DNA of 64,000 bases from Liolophura sinensis (taxonomy: Eukaryota > Mollusca > Polyplacophora > Chitonida > Chitonidae): the NCBI RefSeq assembly GCF_032854445.1, contig NC_088302.1, forward strand, positions 8,987,338 to 9,051,337. The letters run 5' to 3'. The first letter of the stretch is position 1. The number at the start of each line of letters is the position of its first letter. The position numbers were made by a program, and so were the translations under genes. Of this stretch, positions 47,340 to 58,454 are shown piece by piece. The notes under the pieces were generated by a model. It saw nothing but the letters and a program-made list of their open reading frames with translations. It was not told where the DNA came from and searched no databases.

Positions 47340-50125
47340 ATCATGCAATCATTAATAACTCACTTCGATGGCGAGGTGTCATTAGGAAACTTACGTTCGC
47401 CGTAAACTGATAACATCACGAAGTCATCAAATTAACACGAGATTGTGTGGGATTATACGAGAATATGTAGACAGCACAAGCTCGTCACAGCTAGAAAAAA
47501 AAGCCGATATACACTATGGTTTTCAACAGTAAATTAACCAACAGACCTTGCGGGGATGGGGGGATAAAGAACATTGGTCTGCTTTTGTCTGCACCCAGAC
47601 GCCTGAGAGTCCTTGGGACTCTAAGGTCACAAAGATAAGCTCTTACTCAACATTGTCAGGGAGAGGCGCACATGTACGAACATGGCCGCCTACACTTGCC
47701 CATTGGAAGTTGTCGTCCTGGACATGTGTAACACCTGTGCCAATTGCTATACAACTGGACAACAACGAGCAGATTTCCCCGGAGAGAGTACACTAGTATA
47801 AGGTACGCCTAGGTACAATCATTCGGCCGTACTGGGAAAATTGGACATTCTTCTGCCCGAATAGTATTATTTTGTAAATTCATTGTGAAAGTCTAGAAGC
47901 AAATTGTAATAATTTGAAAACTTCGAAACTTCGGAGAATCTTTGTTTCAGGCCAAAAAACATGAATGAGAAAAGGGAAACAAAAAAAAAACAAAATAGGT
48001 CCATCAATAAATAACTGCGTATACCCTCATGTAATTTTGGCATTAAATTCCATGTTGAATTAGGGCAACTTTTCCTGCGTTTGGTCTATACTCGAAATGA
48101 CATGATGACGTTTCCGTAGATACACACATCTTTTTCTAGGAATTAGTATTCTATTTGTTTGATAATAAATATAGTTTATTGTGATAATTTCAATTCATAG
48201 AAGTAAATGACCGACGGAGGAATTGATTTCCTTTCTTCGCGGCAGTGTACAAAGATGTATGGTTAAAAGGCAAGCCCACCCCTGAATCCATGGTACGCGT
48301 TATCAGTAGATGTTTCAGCTACACGTGAATCCCTCTGTGTCATTCTTTTCCATTCTGTAGCTTTCAAAGTTTCGCTTCCAACCGTCCTCTAGACTTATCA
48401 CGGTCCCAGTTAATGACTTGTGTTGAAATACTAGTTTTAGGGCCACTTTCCTTTCGGATATCAAATCAGCGCTTTTTATTAATACATTTTCATTGGTGAT
48501 TGGTTTTTGGTTTACAATGTGTTTTGGCCATTTACATAGTTTTACGTTTGAATTTTTATAAAAATATATACTCCGATGATTGGAATAGATTCTAGAACTT
48601 ATTTATGCGGAGTAAGACATTTTTGATACGGAAATAACAACTGAGATAGAGAACAATCAAAAAAGTGTGTACAGAAGCCAAAGTATCGGTGCTGATATCA
48701 GTTACCTTGTGGTTGACGTGGCATACTGGTGCCTCCAATGACTATTTGAGCCAAGCATTATCGGTAAATCACCTCAGCCTTTCAATGAGTTACACCCACA
48801 GCCTGTCTCTAATAAATAAAACTTTGAAGCAATTAACCTATCCACTCATTATGTATTACTCTAACTGCTCTTCCTGACCGGTGAGCCGGACTTTTCAAAC
48901 CATGGATTTTAGCGAGACCCGCTCCTTGGTAGGCCTACAGTGTAATCGATTTTGTGGAAAGTACTAGTTGAAACAGACACTAGTGTATATTATAAATCAA
49001 ATCAAGCCTGGCTGGGTTTTCGTTTGACTTAACTCTGGTTGTATTTACGTGTATTTATGTGAATTTCGAATCTGTGACATGTGACAAGGTACAAAATAGA
49101 GTTTGCTATGGTTTAATATATTAAAATCAGATCAAATCCACTAAGGTCATCCCAATTATGGTGACTTTCCAACAGCTGGGTCCATTAATAGTTTAGTAAA
49201 GACCCATGCTGTAGGTGATAACGTTGACACGTACTGCGACTGAATATGGTTGAATGTGCTTCTGCGGTTGTTTAGTAAGCTTAAAGGTTTGTGTCTACAT
49301 GTGTCATTCGGTGTTTTACCGTTGCTATTGGCATATTCAAGGTCCTCGTATAAAACATGAGAGTGTATTTCGTTTAGAATAATGCATTTTGCATTATAAT
49401 CAGGGATAATAGTATTATATTTGTGTACATGTACTATGCACGAGTCTTGGGCCTTATTCGCAAAACTTGATACACAAATATTCTTGTTCCTTACAGTCTC
49501 AACAAACTGGCCATTGTTCCGTGCAGTACATCTGGCGCTTTTTTGGGCTACTGAAACGGTCAAAAAACCGGCAAGATTTATTTGCGACTGAGTATCTATA
49601 GTGTACTTTGATTCCATCTTTTTTTTTCATTTTCATTTGGAATCTTCTGTTAGCATATTTGTACGTAACATTGATTTACTTTTATAGATCTGGAATTACC
49701 ACGAACAGCAATGACGGCTATAATCTGATCATTTAATTTCCGTTTTTGGTTCCTATGCTACAGTATTAAACCTCACTGGTATTATACAGAATTGCTGAAG
49801 CTTCTATTTCCTAATACCGACCTTCTCTGAACTGAATGTAATGAGGTATTAGAAGTTGTGACTTAATGTTGTGCAGTGCGCACTGTTCACCTTTGTTCTA
49901 GATACCCAAGCATATTTTCATTCTAACTTTAACCATAATACAAATATTTTTTTCTCTCTAAAATCTAAGGGATTAAAGAACTGATACCAAGTTAGTCATT
50001 GGTGAAATAATCTCTGTGCATAACAATATTAGTTAACCCTATTTCCTTCCTGGTTCAGCAAGTATACAATTGTACATATAAGATTTAAAAGGAAAAACTA
50101 CGGCTTCTTATTCTTATCTTATTGA
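47340..50125. other. Gene-free stretch with a 153-codon open frame
   Basis: The frame at 49156-49617 (minus) is the longest unexplained one outside repeats. It starts MESKYTIDTQSQINLAGFLT, is hydrophilic and has no recognised domain. It lies about 500 bases from the reverse transcriptase on the opposite strand. Smaller frames at 47548-47796 and 48665-48877 (plus) are unrecognised. Confidence 0.35.
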
Positions 50126-50129
50126 AAAA

Positions 50130-50909
50130 ATATCGTCGTTAATTGTCTCGGTATTTACTAAAAAAGGTCACCGTTACATTAACGTCAGAAGCAATAAGGC
50201 TTTCTTTAGTTCTAATATTTATAAAGGTTACCACTCATGGGATGTTACATTATTTATTGAATTACTTGAATTTCTCATCAATAACATCTATGTGAAATTC
50301 GCGGATACCAGTTACTAACAGTGCATAGGTATTCCCATGGATACCAATTGTGCGCCTCTTTTGGTAGACCTATACCTGTTTTCGTATGAATACGACTATA
50401 TGCAGAAACTACTTAAAAGTAATATCTTTAAAGCTCGATCCTTCTCATTTACCAAGCGCAATATTGATGATCTACTAGCGTTAAATAACCCCCATATTGA
50501 TGAAGCGGTGAAGGAAATCTATCCGCCTTCATTGGATTTAAAGGAGACAACAGATAGTCCTGATGGCACATCGTATTTGGATCTATATCTGTACAAAGAC
50601 GAACAACTTCTACTTTTACGCCGCCTTTACGACACAAGGGATAATTTCAATTTTGATATTGTAAATTATCTTTTTTTTGGTAGCAATATACCAAAGGGTC
50701 CTGCATATGGCGTATACATATTTCGCCTTGTAGAATTTGTCAGATCTTGCGTTAATTGCGATCATTTTAATCTGCGTCACAAGTTGCTAGTTCAAAAACT
50801 AGTTTGTCAAGGATACTCCATCAAACGCCTTCATTCTAAATTGCTCAAATTGTACATTGTGTATAACACTCTCGTTGGCAAGTATGGACAGAGCGTTCAG
50901 AACCTCTAG
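50130..50909 (+). pseudogene. Reverse transcriptase, Penelope-like type, one in-frame stop
   Basis: This is the best preserved of three reverse transcriptase copies, an enzyme that would copy the element's RNA into DNA at the insertion site. The frame runs through LFIELLEFLINNIYVKF, a stop at 50316-50318, then GIPMDTNCAPLLVDLYLFSY, FSFTKRNIDDLLALNN, LKETTDSPDGTSYLDLYLYK, FNFDIVNYLFFGSNIP and AYGVYIFRLVEFVRSC. The region from 50337 to 50909 is open for 190 codons. The catalytic box is NIDD where RYIDD is usual in this family, so the aromatic residue before DD is replaced. The stop and that change make activity unlikely. No start codon or endonuclease domain is visible upstream. The tail at 51195-51580 follows. 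The Penelope-like class is inferred from recalled family resemblance. Confidence 0.85.
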
Positions 50910-50924
50910 CGATCTGCATTGTGA

Positions 50925-51085
50925 TCAACCACATAGACGGCGCTGTTATCCCTATGTACATATCTATCACGTACATGGTATTTAACAACATAGATGGCGC
51001 GGGTTGCCCAGTGTAGCCGTCTGACTTGTAGACAGCTTTTATACAGACCATCATGTTATGTGTAACATCATAGATGGCGCCTCTT
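50925..51085 (+). repeat. Three spaced CATAGATGGCGC motifs after the reverse transcriptase
   Basis: CATAGACGGCGC, CATAGATGGCGC and CATAGATGGCGC occur at about 50932, 50990 and 51070, each preceded by AACA- or ATCA-type sequence. They lie between the end of the reverse transcriptase and its tail and are not seen elsewhere in the window. Confidence 0.7.
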
Positions 51086-51194
51086 GTAGTACGAGATCTT
51101 TACATATTAACGGGAAAGACGTAATCGTCCGTTACTTTTGAATCACAGTCTGATCGGTTAAGGTCTGTAACGCTGGTCATTTTCGAACTGTATC

Positions 51195-51580
51195 TAATAC
51201 CAGGGGCTAGGGACCGTAAAGGTAGCCATGCTCATTACATCTACATGATGCCTTTATGGACATTTGCAATCAAAGCGCGACTGAGATACTTGTTCAATTG
51301 TTATTTGACCTGGAACTGATTCATGGACTACGAATTTGAACTTTGATATGGAATTCATGCCTGGAATATCCAGTCTGCCCGGCATCATTGAAAAGTGATG
51401 ACCGCTTCTGTCTTGTGTGTTACCGGTTTTATTTCTTATTTGTATAATTTCTTACATACCTTTGTCATTGGGAGCTAGTGTTAAAAGTTGTTTTGGAAAT
51501 GGATCTTGCGATTATCGACATGGAACGCCCATTACGGAATACGAAAAGTATATGAATGTCGGACATGATGCTTATATCTA
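51195..51580 (+). repeat. 3' tail of the reverse-transcriptase element
   Basis: Begins AGGGGCTAGGGACCGTAAAG and runs through GCGCGACTGAGATACTTGTT, TTTGGAAATGGATCTTGCGA and ATGAATGTCGGACATGATGC. It is colinear with the 14590-14872 copy apart from about 110 extra bases after TTATTTGACC. Its placement downstream of the reverse transcriptase, on the same strand, defines this sequence as the element's 3' region. Confidence 0.8.
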
Positions 51581-51584
51581 ATCC

Positions 51585-52750
51585 ACCTATTTGTGCGTTT
51601 AATTCTTCACGTATAGCACTTGAGGGGTTTGTGCTAGAATAAATGTTTACATTTCATTGGGTATATTTGTGACTCGTAATTGCATGATATTGCCGGAAAC
51701 GAACTACGGTGAGACGTGATACGCCATCAGATAGCACGTGCTTTGATCTGTTTAGCAGTTCCTTTAGCCCGCTTGAACGAAAATTTCACAATTTTTTTTT
51801 AATGATGAAATTGTCTGAAGCAGGACTGCCTTTTATCATTTTACGGATTTGGAAAGAATTATCTCGCCTTGATTCAGAATTTTGTCGCTTTGTTTTTACA
51901 TGTACTAAACTATCCTAGTGTTGTTCCGTCCATACACTAAAATCATGCCGACAGTTTGGATGTATGTTGTGTTATGGGAAAACGCACCGAACCAGTTAAC
52001 TGGAGGAAACAAATAGTCACATGGGCCGTAAGAAACACAGATCCTTAAAAGTGTGACAAGTTTGTTGTTACTATCAGGGAAACATTTTAATATTTTCATT
52101 TTTTCTGTGGCAGTTCATCTATTTTTAGTGGAAAACAATGCGGACTAAAATATCTGGATAGTGTTTTGTTAGGGTTATGCCTGCAACGTTTGTTTAGGCT
52201 GCATGCTGATTTTCTCTGTATATTCTCTTAATGAAAGCCATTTATAGTCAACCCCGTTAGTTCTGACCAAGGTGCTTAGATATACAAGAAGAAAGAGGAA
52301 ATCTCTCGATTCAAAGAAACAATTGCTCGGTAAGAAAAAAATTATGACAAACATGAAAGAAATGTTTCTTCATGGAAACAAGTAGTACAGTACGCAACAC
52401 AACAATAATTTAGAAGATATTTTTTAATTTTTGTTTTTAAGCCAACCATACCGGTATTCGTGACAAATATCGATAAGCTCCTATGCAGTTTACAGATGAC
52501 ATAACTGTAGTTTGTACCCGAATTTCCCATACAAAGTCTGTAACGCAATACATCAGCATTCACTGGACATTCCATGGGAAGATTCCATGAACTTTGTTCA
52601 TAAATGAATGCTTCTATTGGAGGAAGCTCATTAAAAAGGTACAATAGTCAGTTCCGTCCGATTGTCCTGATTTATACTGATGATATCATTTCAGTATACA
52701 CTCTAAAATATTTGTAAGGCAGCGAGGAAACCCATTTTGCTCGCTGCAGT
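51585..52750. other. Gene-free stretch
   Basis: Frames of 69 codons (51709-51918, plus) and 100 codons (52342-52644, minus) are present with no recognised domain. Confidence 0.35.
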
Positions 52751-52757
52751 CCGTGGA

Positions 52758-52985
52758 ATAAAGGAGACAACGGATTTGCCAGATGGCACATCCAATGCGG
52801 TTTATGGAATTTTCTGTAAACGACTGCGGTTTTATCTTCGACTGTTTTGGCGACAGGAGAAATAACTCTCAACTTCGACATTGTTAACTACCAATTTATT
52901 GAGAGTAATATCCGCTGGGTTAGTACAAAGGATGCATGGAGCCTGTCCATAGCCCTATGTGTATCTGGCCTGGTAATATACACCA
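52758..52985 (+). pseudogene. Reverse transcriptase fragment
   Basis: IKETTDLPDGTS followed, after a frameshift, by LNFDIVNYQFIESNIR repeats two neighbouring blocks of the 50130-50909 copy (LKETTDSPDGTS and FNFDIVNYLFFGSNIP). The catalytic region is missing and the downstream part is scrambled. No tail follows. Confidence 0.7.
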
Positions 52986-53099
52986 GGGAACGTTTCTATT
53001 GTAGCCATCTAGACCATGCAGTTTACAGACAATGGTCTGCGTGACTGGTTTGACGTAGTGGCAGATTTTACACAGTGGTCAGGTATCAAACGTTTCAAT

Positions 53100-53385
53100 C
53101 TTTTTGTAGGGCATGGAGAACACAGCTGATGTGAAATTGCATTTTAATCGGTACATCTCTTGCTTTTTAAAGCTTAAGGAACACAGCTCAGATCAAATTG
53201 TATTGACCCATTTCGGGGTTTTTGTAGCATAACGAACACAACTCATCTCTAGTTTTAAAAGTTTTAAAGAAAACATCTGAGCTCAAATCAGATTGGCTTC
53301 AGAATAGGCCCATTTTTCCAGCTGTTAAATAGGTCCATTTGAGGCCTAATGAACGCAACTAAGATCAAATGAGATCAAACCATTT
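53100..53385. repeat. Degenerate tandem repeat, 40-80-bp spacing
   Basis: Five diverged occurrences of a GNAACACAGCTCAGATCAAAT pattern lie at about 53108, 53171, 53226, 53263 and 53343. Spacing is irregular. Confidence 0.5.
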
Positions 53386-53389
53386 ATAA

Positions 53390-54570
53390 AGCTTTTCTGT
53401 CCGAAGTCAAATAGACATTGACCAATAAGGTCACATATTCAACTGTCGGCTTTAAGTATAGATACGTTATAATTTTGTTCCACACAGTGATCGCATGTTA
53501 AGTTACCATGGCAACTACCATGACAATACATATTACAGACATGACTTGATGTGATTTGACGAACTCAGAGGATCTTTTAAGTGAATATTCCAGAATACCT
53601 TCTGAAACTAAACGATGTAATGATTTAGATATTACAAACCATAGAATCAGACGGTTATCATGGGACATGAGAACAGTTTACAAGTTTGGTTTCTTTGCAG
53701 GGTTTTTAATTCTAGATTATTGTTGATTTTTAATCCAAATGAAATTTGGCTGTATGCAAGCATTTCGGCAAAATATTACCAGCAATGCATGGGCCTGTAT
53801 TGATATGGAACACAAGTGTAAAACATAACGCCCCACAAATCTAATTTGCGTACAGAAGAAATAACGGTATTTTCAGACGCTACGATAGAAAGCACCGGCT
53901 TTTAACTATTGTTAGCTCCATCTCGCCCAGTTGGCAAATCTCTCTAAATCCAGAGTTCGTATTAAGAGGGGTTTAGTTAAGCTTAATGGCCCCAGATATT
54001 TCGGCTTCATGCTTTATTCAGCGTGAGCAGCGATGGCGCATCTCACCGTGGCTTTACTCCTGCCCTACCGGGACACTCACCCAGTCTGTGGGACGCTATT
54101 TCCCGCAGTTACTTACTTGTTTGGTATTTACTACAGATCCTGTATGGGGCATTAATAAACTGCCAATTCCCTGACTGTTATCTTACACGCCATCTTCCCA
54201 TCAAACACTAATCGGCCACCTCGGCATTGTCCTAATGCAATATTTCATGTCTGTACTGCGTCGAAAGTCGTAAAGCTAACCAAACCGCCGTGAAGAAATC
54301 GTCGTTCTGGGCACATTACGAAGCATTATTACCATACAAAGAAACATCTGGGTGATAAAAACGCATTCACAAATATACAACACAGTCCCAGCTGCATGTT
54401 TTGTGTAACATCTATTTCATGCCAGACCGCAATTGACGAAACTGCATTGTATTGTAATGAATAGTAAAGTGGCCGAATTAAAGCCTGGCTGATTCAATTA
54501 TAAGAGGGCATGAATAACTGGTACTTGTATATCGCTTGAGACCCCAGTGCCTCAGGCTACATACCGAGGT
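53390..54570. other. Gene-free stretch
   Basis: No gene recognised. Two overlapping 62-codon plus frames (53986-54211) lie in a slightly GC-richer patch without domain similarity. Confidence 0.4.
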
Positions 54571-54574
54571 CAAA

Positions 54575-55015
54575 CTGGCACGTCTGTTTGTTTATGTCAG
54601 GAAGTTTTTCAGAACTGGTTCGTCTGTGGGTTTATGTCGGACACTTTGTCAGAAATGGCTTGCCTGTGATTTTATGTCGGGAAGTTTGTCAGAACTGATT
54701 CATCTGTTGGTTTATGTCGGGCAGTTTGTCAGAACTGATTCATCGGTTGATTTATGTCGGGCAGTTTGTCAGAACTGATTCATCTGTGGGTTTATGTCTG
54801 GCAGTTTGTCAGAACTGATTCATCTGTGGGTTTATGTCCGGCAGTTTGTCAGAACTGATTCATCTGTTGGTTTATGTCGGGCAGTTTGTCAGAACTGATT
54901 CATCTGTGGGTTTATGTCCGGCAGTTTTCAGAACTGGTTCATCTGTGAGTTTATATCGGGAAGTTTGTCAGAACCGGCTCCCCTGCGGGTTTATATCGGG
55001 AAGTTTTTCAGACAG
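54575..55015. repeat. Minisatellite, 40-bp unit, about eleven copies
   Basis: Units contain TTTGTCAGAACTGATTCATC, TGTGGGTTTATGTC and GGGCAG. For example, units begin exactly 40 bases apart at 54721 and 54761. The array is most uniform in the middle and drifts at both ends. Because 40 is not a multiple of three, the plus-strand open frames cycle through all frames. Confidence 0.93.
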
Positions 55016-55289
55016 AGCCAGCCAGGTTTTGTTGCCTCCCAAGGATGGATGTAGGATATGTTGGGTGTCTCCCACTAACATGACCAGCGTGATGTAATAG
55101 GCATATCAAATATACTTTGTCGTAGAACCAAAAACGTTAATTATATTTAATTATTGAAGAAAACCTTCTAGTTTAATTTGCTCAGAGTTTAAAATCATGT
55201 CATAGCCATAGGTTCTCTGCGCTCTGCATGGCTTGTAAGCTCCACATTCTTGATGTCCGGTGTAGGCTAGACGTATACCGGTAGCTAAA

Positions 55290-55890
55290 TATTACGTTCT
55301 CTTGCTGGTCTCCTCTCCAGCCGTACGTGGGAAGGTCTGGATGGGTTTCCATCGGGCTCTGCCCGGTTTCCTCCCTCCATAATGCTGGTCGCCGTCGTAT
55401 AAGTGAAATATTCTTGAGTACAGCATAAAACACCAATCAAATAAATAAATAAATACATTACGTCAATACTAACACAAAAACATTCATTCTTGTATGTCCA
55501 CGAATTTCCTTTCGGAGGCAAAGATATGTGGGAAGGTCTTCCAGCAACTTTTGGATTGTCGTAGGTTTCCCCGAGCTCTGCCCGGTTACCTCCCTCCTTA
55601 ATGCTGGTCGCCGTCGTATAATTGAAATATTCTTGAGTACGGCATAAAACAACAATCAAATAAATAAATAAATATATTACGTCAATACTAACACAAAAAC
55701 ATTCATTCTTGTATGTCAACGAATTTCCTTTCCGAGGCAAAGCTATGTGGGAATCCAGCAACCTGTGGATTGTCGTGGGTTTCCCCGGGTTCCCCCTGGT
55801 TTCCTCTCCCATAATGCCGGCCGTCGTCGAATAAGTGAAATATTCTTGAGTACGGCGTAAAACATCAATCAAAAAAATAAAGAAATTCTT
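55290..55890 (+). repeat. Three tandem units containing the 3' half of a family-A SINE
   Basis: Each unit has the SINE body from about ATGTGGGAAGGTC to the TTGAGTACGGCRTAAAACA tail and AAATA repeats. Between SINE parts lies a common non-SINE segment, ATTACGTCAATACTAACACA through ACGAATTTCCTTTC. The joins at 55457 and 55676 are 219 bases apart, and the joining point inside the SINE is the same. This is local tandem amplification of one truncated SINE with flanking DNA, not three insertions. The frames on the minus strand (up to 195 codons) are products of this repetition. Confidence 0.85.
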
Positions 55891-56004
55891 AAGGCAAGTT
55901 TATTTACAGATAGAATGCGGGAAGCGTTATCCTTGAATTGTAATCTCTGATAACGCAGTATGTATAGGTTGGTAACATTGTATTAGCCGCGACAAACAGG
56001 TTAC

Positions 56005-56055
56005 GAAAAATATCCTTCAGTGCGGCGTAAAACCCCAATGAAATAAATAACTTCA
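56005..56055 (+). repeat. Family-A SINE tail fragment
   Basis: TGCGGCGTAAAACCCCAATG followed by AAATAAATAAC is the last 40 bases of a family-A element only. Confidence 0.6.
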
Positions 56056-56059
56056 TAAA

Positions 56060-58365
56060 CAAACAAACAGGTTACGTGGTTGATTTTTGTGAAATATTAC
56101 AGCCATTGCGAATGACATTATTGTGAACGACTTGTGAACGATTTTTATCTAACCTGTGTTTCGTGAAACACATGACGCGAAAGATGAAAGCAAAATAAGA
56201 TAAGCATTATGCAATCAGACACGTCGCAAACATCAGAAAATTATACTGCGGTTTGTTCAAGTACATGTGTTCGACCTCTCAAACAGTGACAAGAGAAAAA
56301 AAAACGGCATCTGTGTTTTAACGATCAACGAGAATGACACGTTTTTTTGTGGTAACAAATACAACTGCCAATTACTGATTTATTTTCATCAGATTTCATT
56401 TATTCGTTCAGTGTAAGTGACGTTCAGAGCATGAGTATTTTTTGTAATTCCCGTGTTAACGTCTTTCCAGACCAAGACGCTATTCTTACTATGTCTTATC
56501 AGAACGATGATAGATGTTTTGTGGTCAAAATTGCGGTGAAGATTTGCTGTGCTGATACGCAAGCCAGTTAAGAACCCTGCCAAAAAATCTTGCCGTGAAA
56601 TAGCTGTCTGTGTCAGACAGGCAAGAATTACTGTTGCATGTCAGATATGTTTCAATGAATTCCTAATACAGAATACAGTTTATTCACAAAATAAGATTAC
56701 AGCTGTATGCGTTATTACATTATGTTTATTTTGAGACCTAATGCAGCAGGATTGGAGATATATTAAAGAGATCCAATAGAGAAAACAATATTACAAAATT
56801 TTCATGGAAACATTCATGAAAAGTAAATACCATTTAGACGCAGAGGAAAAATCGTTTAATTACGCTTTTTAAATACGCTGCTTGTAAACTTTACGACTTT
56901 TACTGAAAAGGTGTTTTCAGATCATTGTTTAAATGTATTGTTTGTATGTTCTGCTGCTAACTGTACATAAATACGTTGTGTGTTCATAACAAAAACTTGC
57001 AAGCAGTCTGAAGCATATCTCTATCGGCTAGGGCTCAGTTGTCCAAAGGTGTATTAACAGTTTAGCTCAGTATTGAACTCAGTATTACAGTAACACAGAC
57101 TCATTATTAGCCTGGAGTTAAGTCCAGTTGGTTTTATATTAGGACAAAACTGGTATTAAGATTTAAGACGGGCTTTATTTTAATACACTTCTGAACAACA
57201 GTATAACTACAGGGCACATTTGCCTGTGTAAGGTCACATATACCGTTGAAGATACTGGAACGTCATCACTTTGTGTGGTATCTGTAACATATGTCCTATG
57301 ACCTCAGGTCTTTTGCGCGTGGGTAACACGGATGTCAGCCGCTATACATATCAATATAAACTTGAAGATCTTGTCACGTAGTTTTAATTTACTGTACTGT
57401 GTATTGGAAGAAACTTAGTGCTATTGTTTTGGTTTGTGACATTGCGCCAAACTTCTGAGCAAAAAACAGAAAATCTAGAAATCAGAAGAGGCGAATACAG
57501 CATATATCTCGGGGAATTACGACAAAAGCAATGAAACAAAAGTTACTGTTATTGTTGGTGCTATCGGATTCATCTGTCGCATATGCATTTTATATGGGTT
57601 TATAGTTGCAAACCGAAAATAATATCTTTCACGAAAAGTTTCTTTTTGCCATCGATGGAGCATCGACGTGCTCATTTTGTCAGAGGTAAAAAAAATGTAT
57701 ATTATGTGTAGCCATGATAAGCGTCATCTCCATTTCCAACTGTATATAGCCTTTTAATCAGGCGCTGTAATATAAAATTGCCAAAGACATAACGCTTTAT
57801 CGGTTTATCCGACTTAGATCCAACTAAAAACCACCAGGTTTAAATTCCATACAATAAGATCGTCTCCAATTTTTCATGTGCGTTCTTCCAATGTATATGA
57901 TGTCGGTCTTATCTTACGGATCTATGAAATTCCAACGGCCTGTTGCAATAAATCTTGCTGTCATCCTGTTTGGTTAATGACAGGTTCTGTATGGAAGTGT
58001 CGAATTCGTTCCGTCTTCCATCACCCATAGGAGACTTTAATGACGTACATATGAACTGGGTCTTATTCAACGTTTTTAGGAAGAGTTCGTCACATTATGT
58101 GCAGGGCGAAAGGAATATTCGGATATGGTCAACTGCACCTTATTACGTATGGTTCATTTTCTACATTGCTCTGTTTTCGAAAGATAAAAAATACATTCAG
58201 TTTGTTTTTATTCTTTTACTTCAGGCACCTTTATGGAAAAAGAGCAATTGGCTAATAACCCTGCCTTTGATTTAATAAGTCTCTTTATCACAACAAGAAT
58301 GGCCCGTTCATTAAACTGGCGGCCCATCATTTATTTTAGAATCCTAACGGGGGTAAATTGACATA
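56060..58365. other. Gene-free stretch
   Basis: The longest frame is 106 codons (57955-58275, plus) with hydrophobic segments but no recognised domain. Confidence 0.4.
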
Positions 58366-58370
58366 GACTA

Positions 58371-58450
58371 CATTACACCAGTTACTTGTGACCATTTGTT
58401 AGCCATCACACTGTCGTCGCTGCTCTGGCTTTACTCTCTGCATATTGTAC
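58371..58450 (+). repeat. Dispersed repeat R1, copy 4
   Basis: CAGTTACTTGTGACCATTTG, AGCCATCACACTGTCGTCGC and TGCTCTGGCTTTACTCTCTG match copy 1 at 5058 most closely. Confidence 0.7.
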
Positions 58451-58454
58451 GTCT

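Noticed and set aside
49156-49617. 153-codon minus-strand open frame
   Set aside because: It is the longest unexplained frame, but unrecognised and isolated. I could not support it as a gene or tie it to the nearby retroelement.
55200-55872. Minus-strand open frame of 195 codons with repeated peptides
   Set aside because: It is a translation of the tandem SINE segments.
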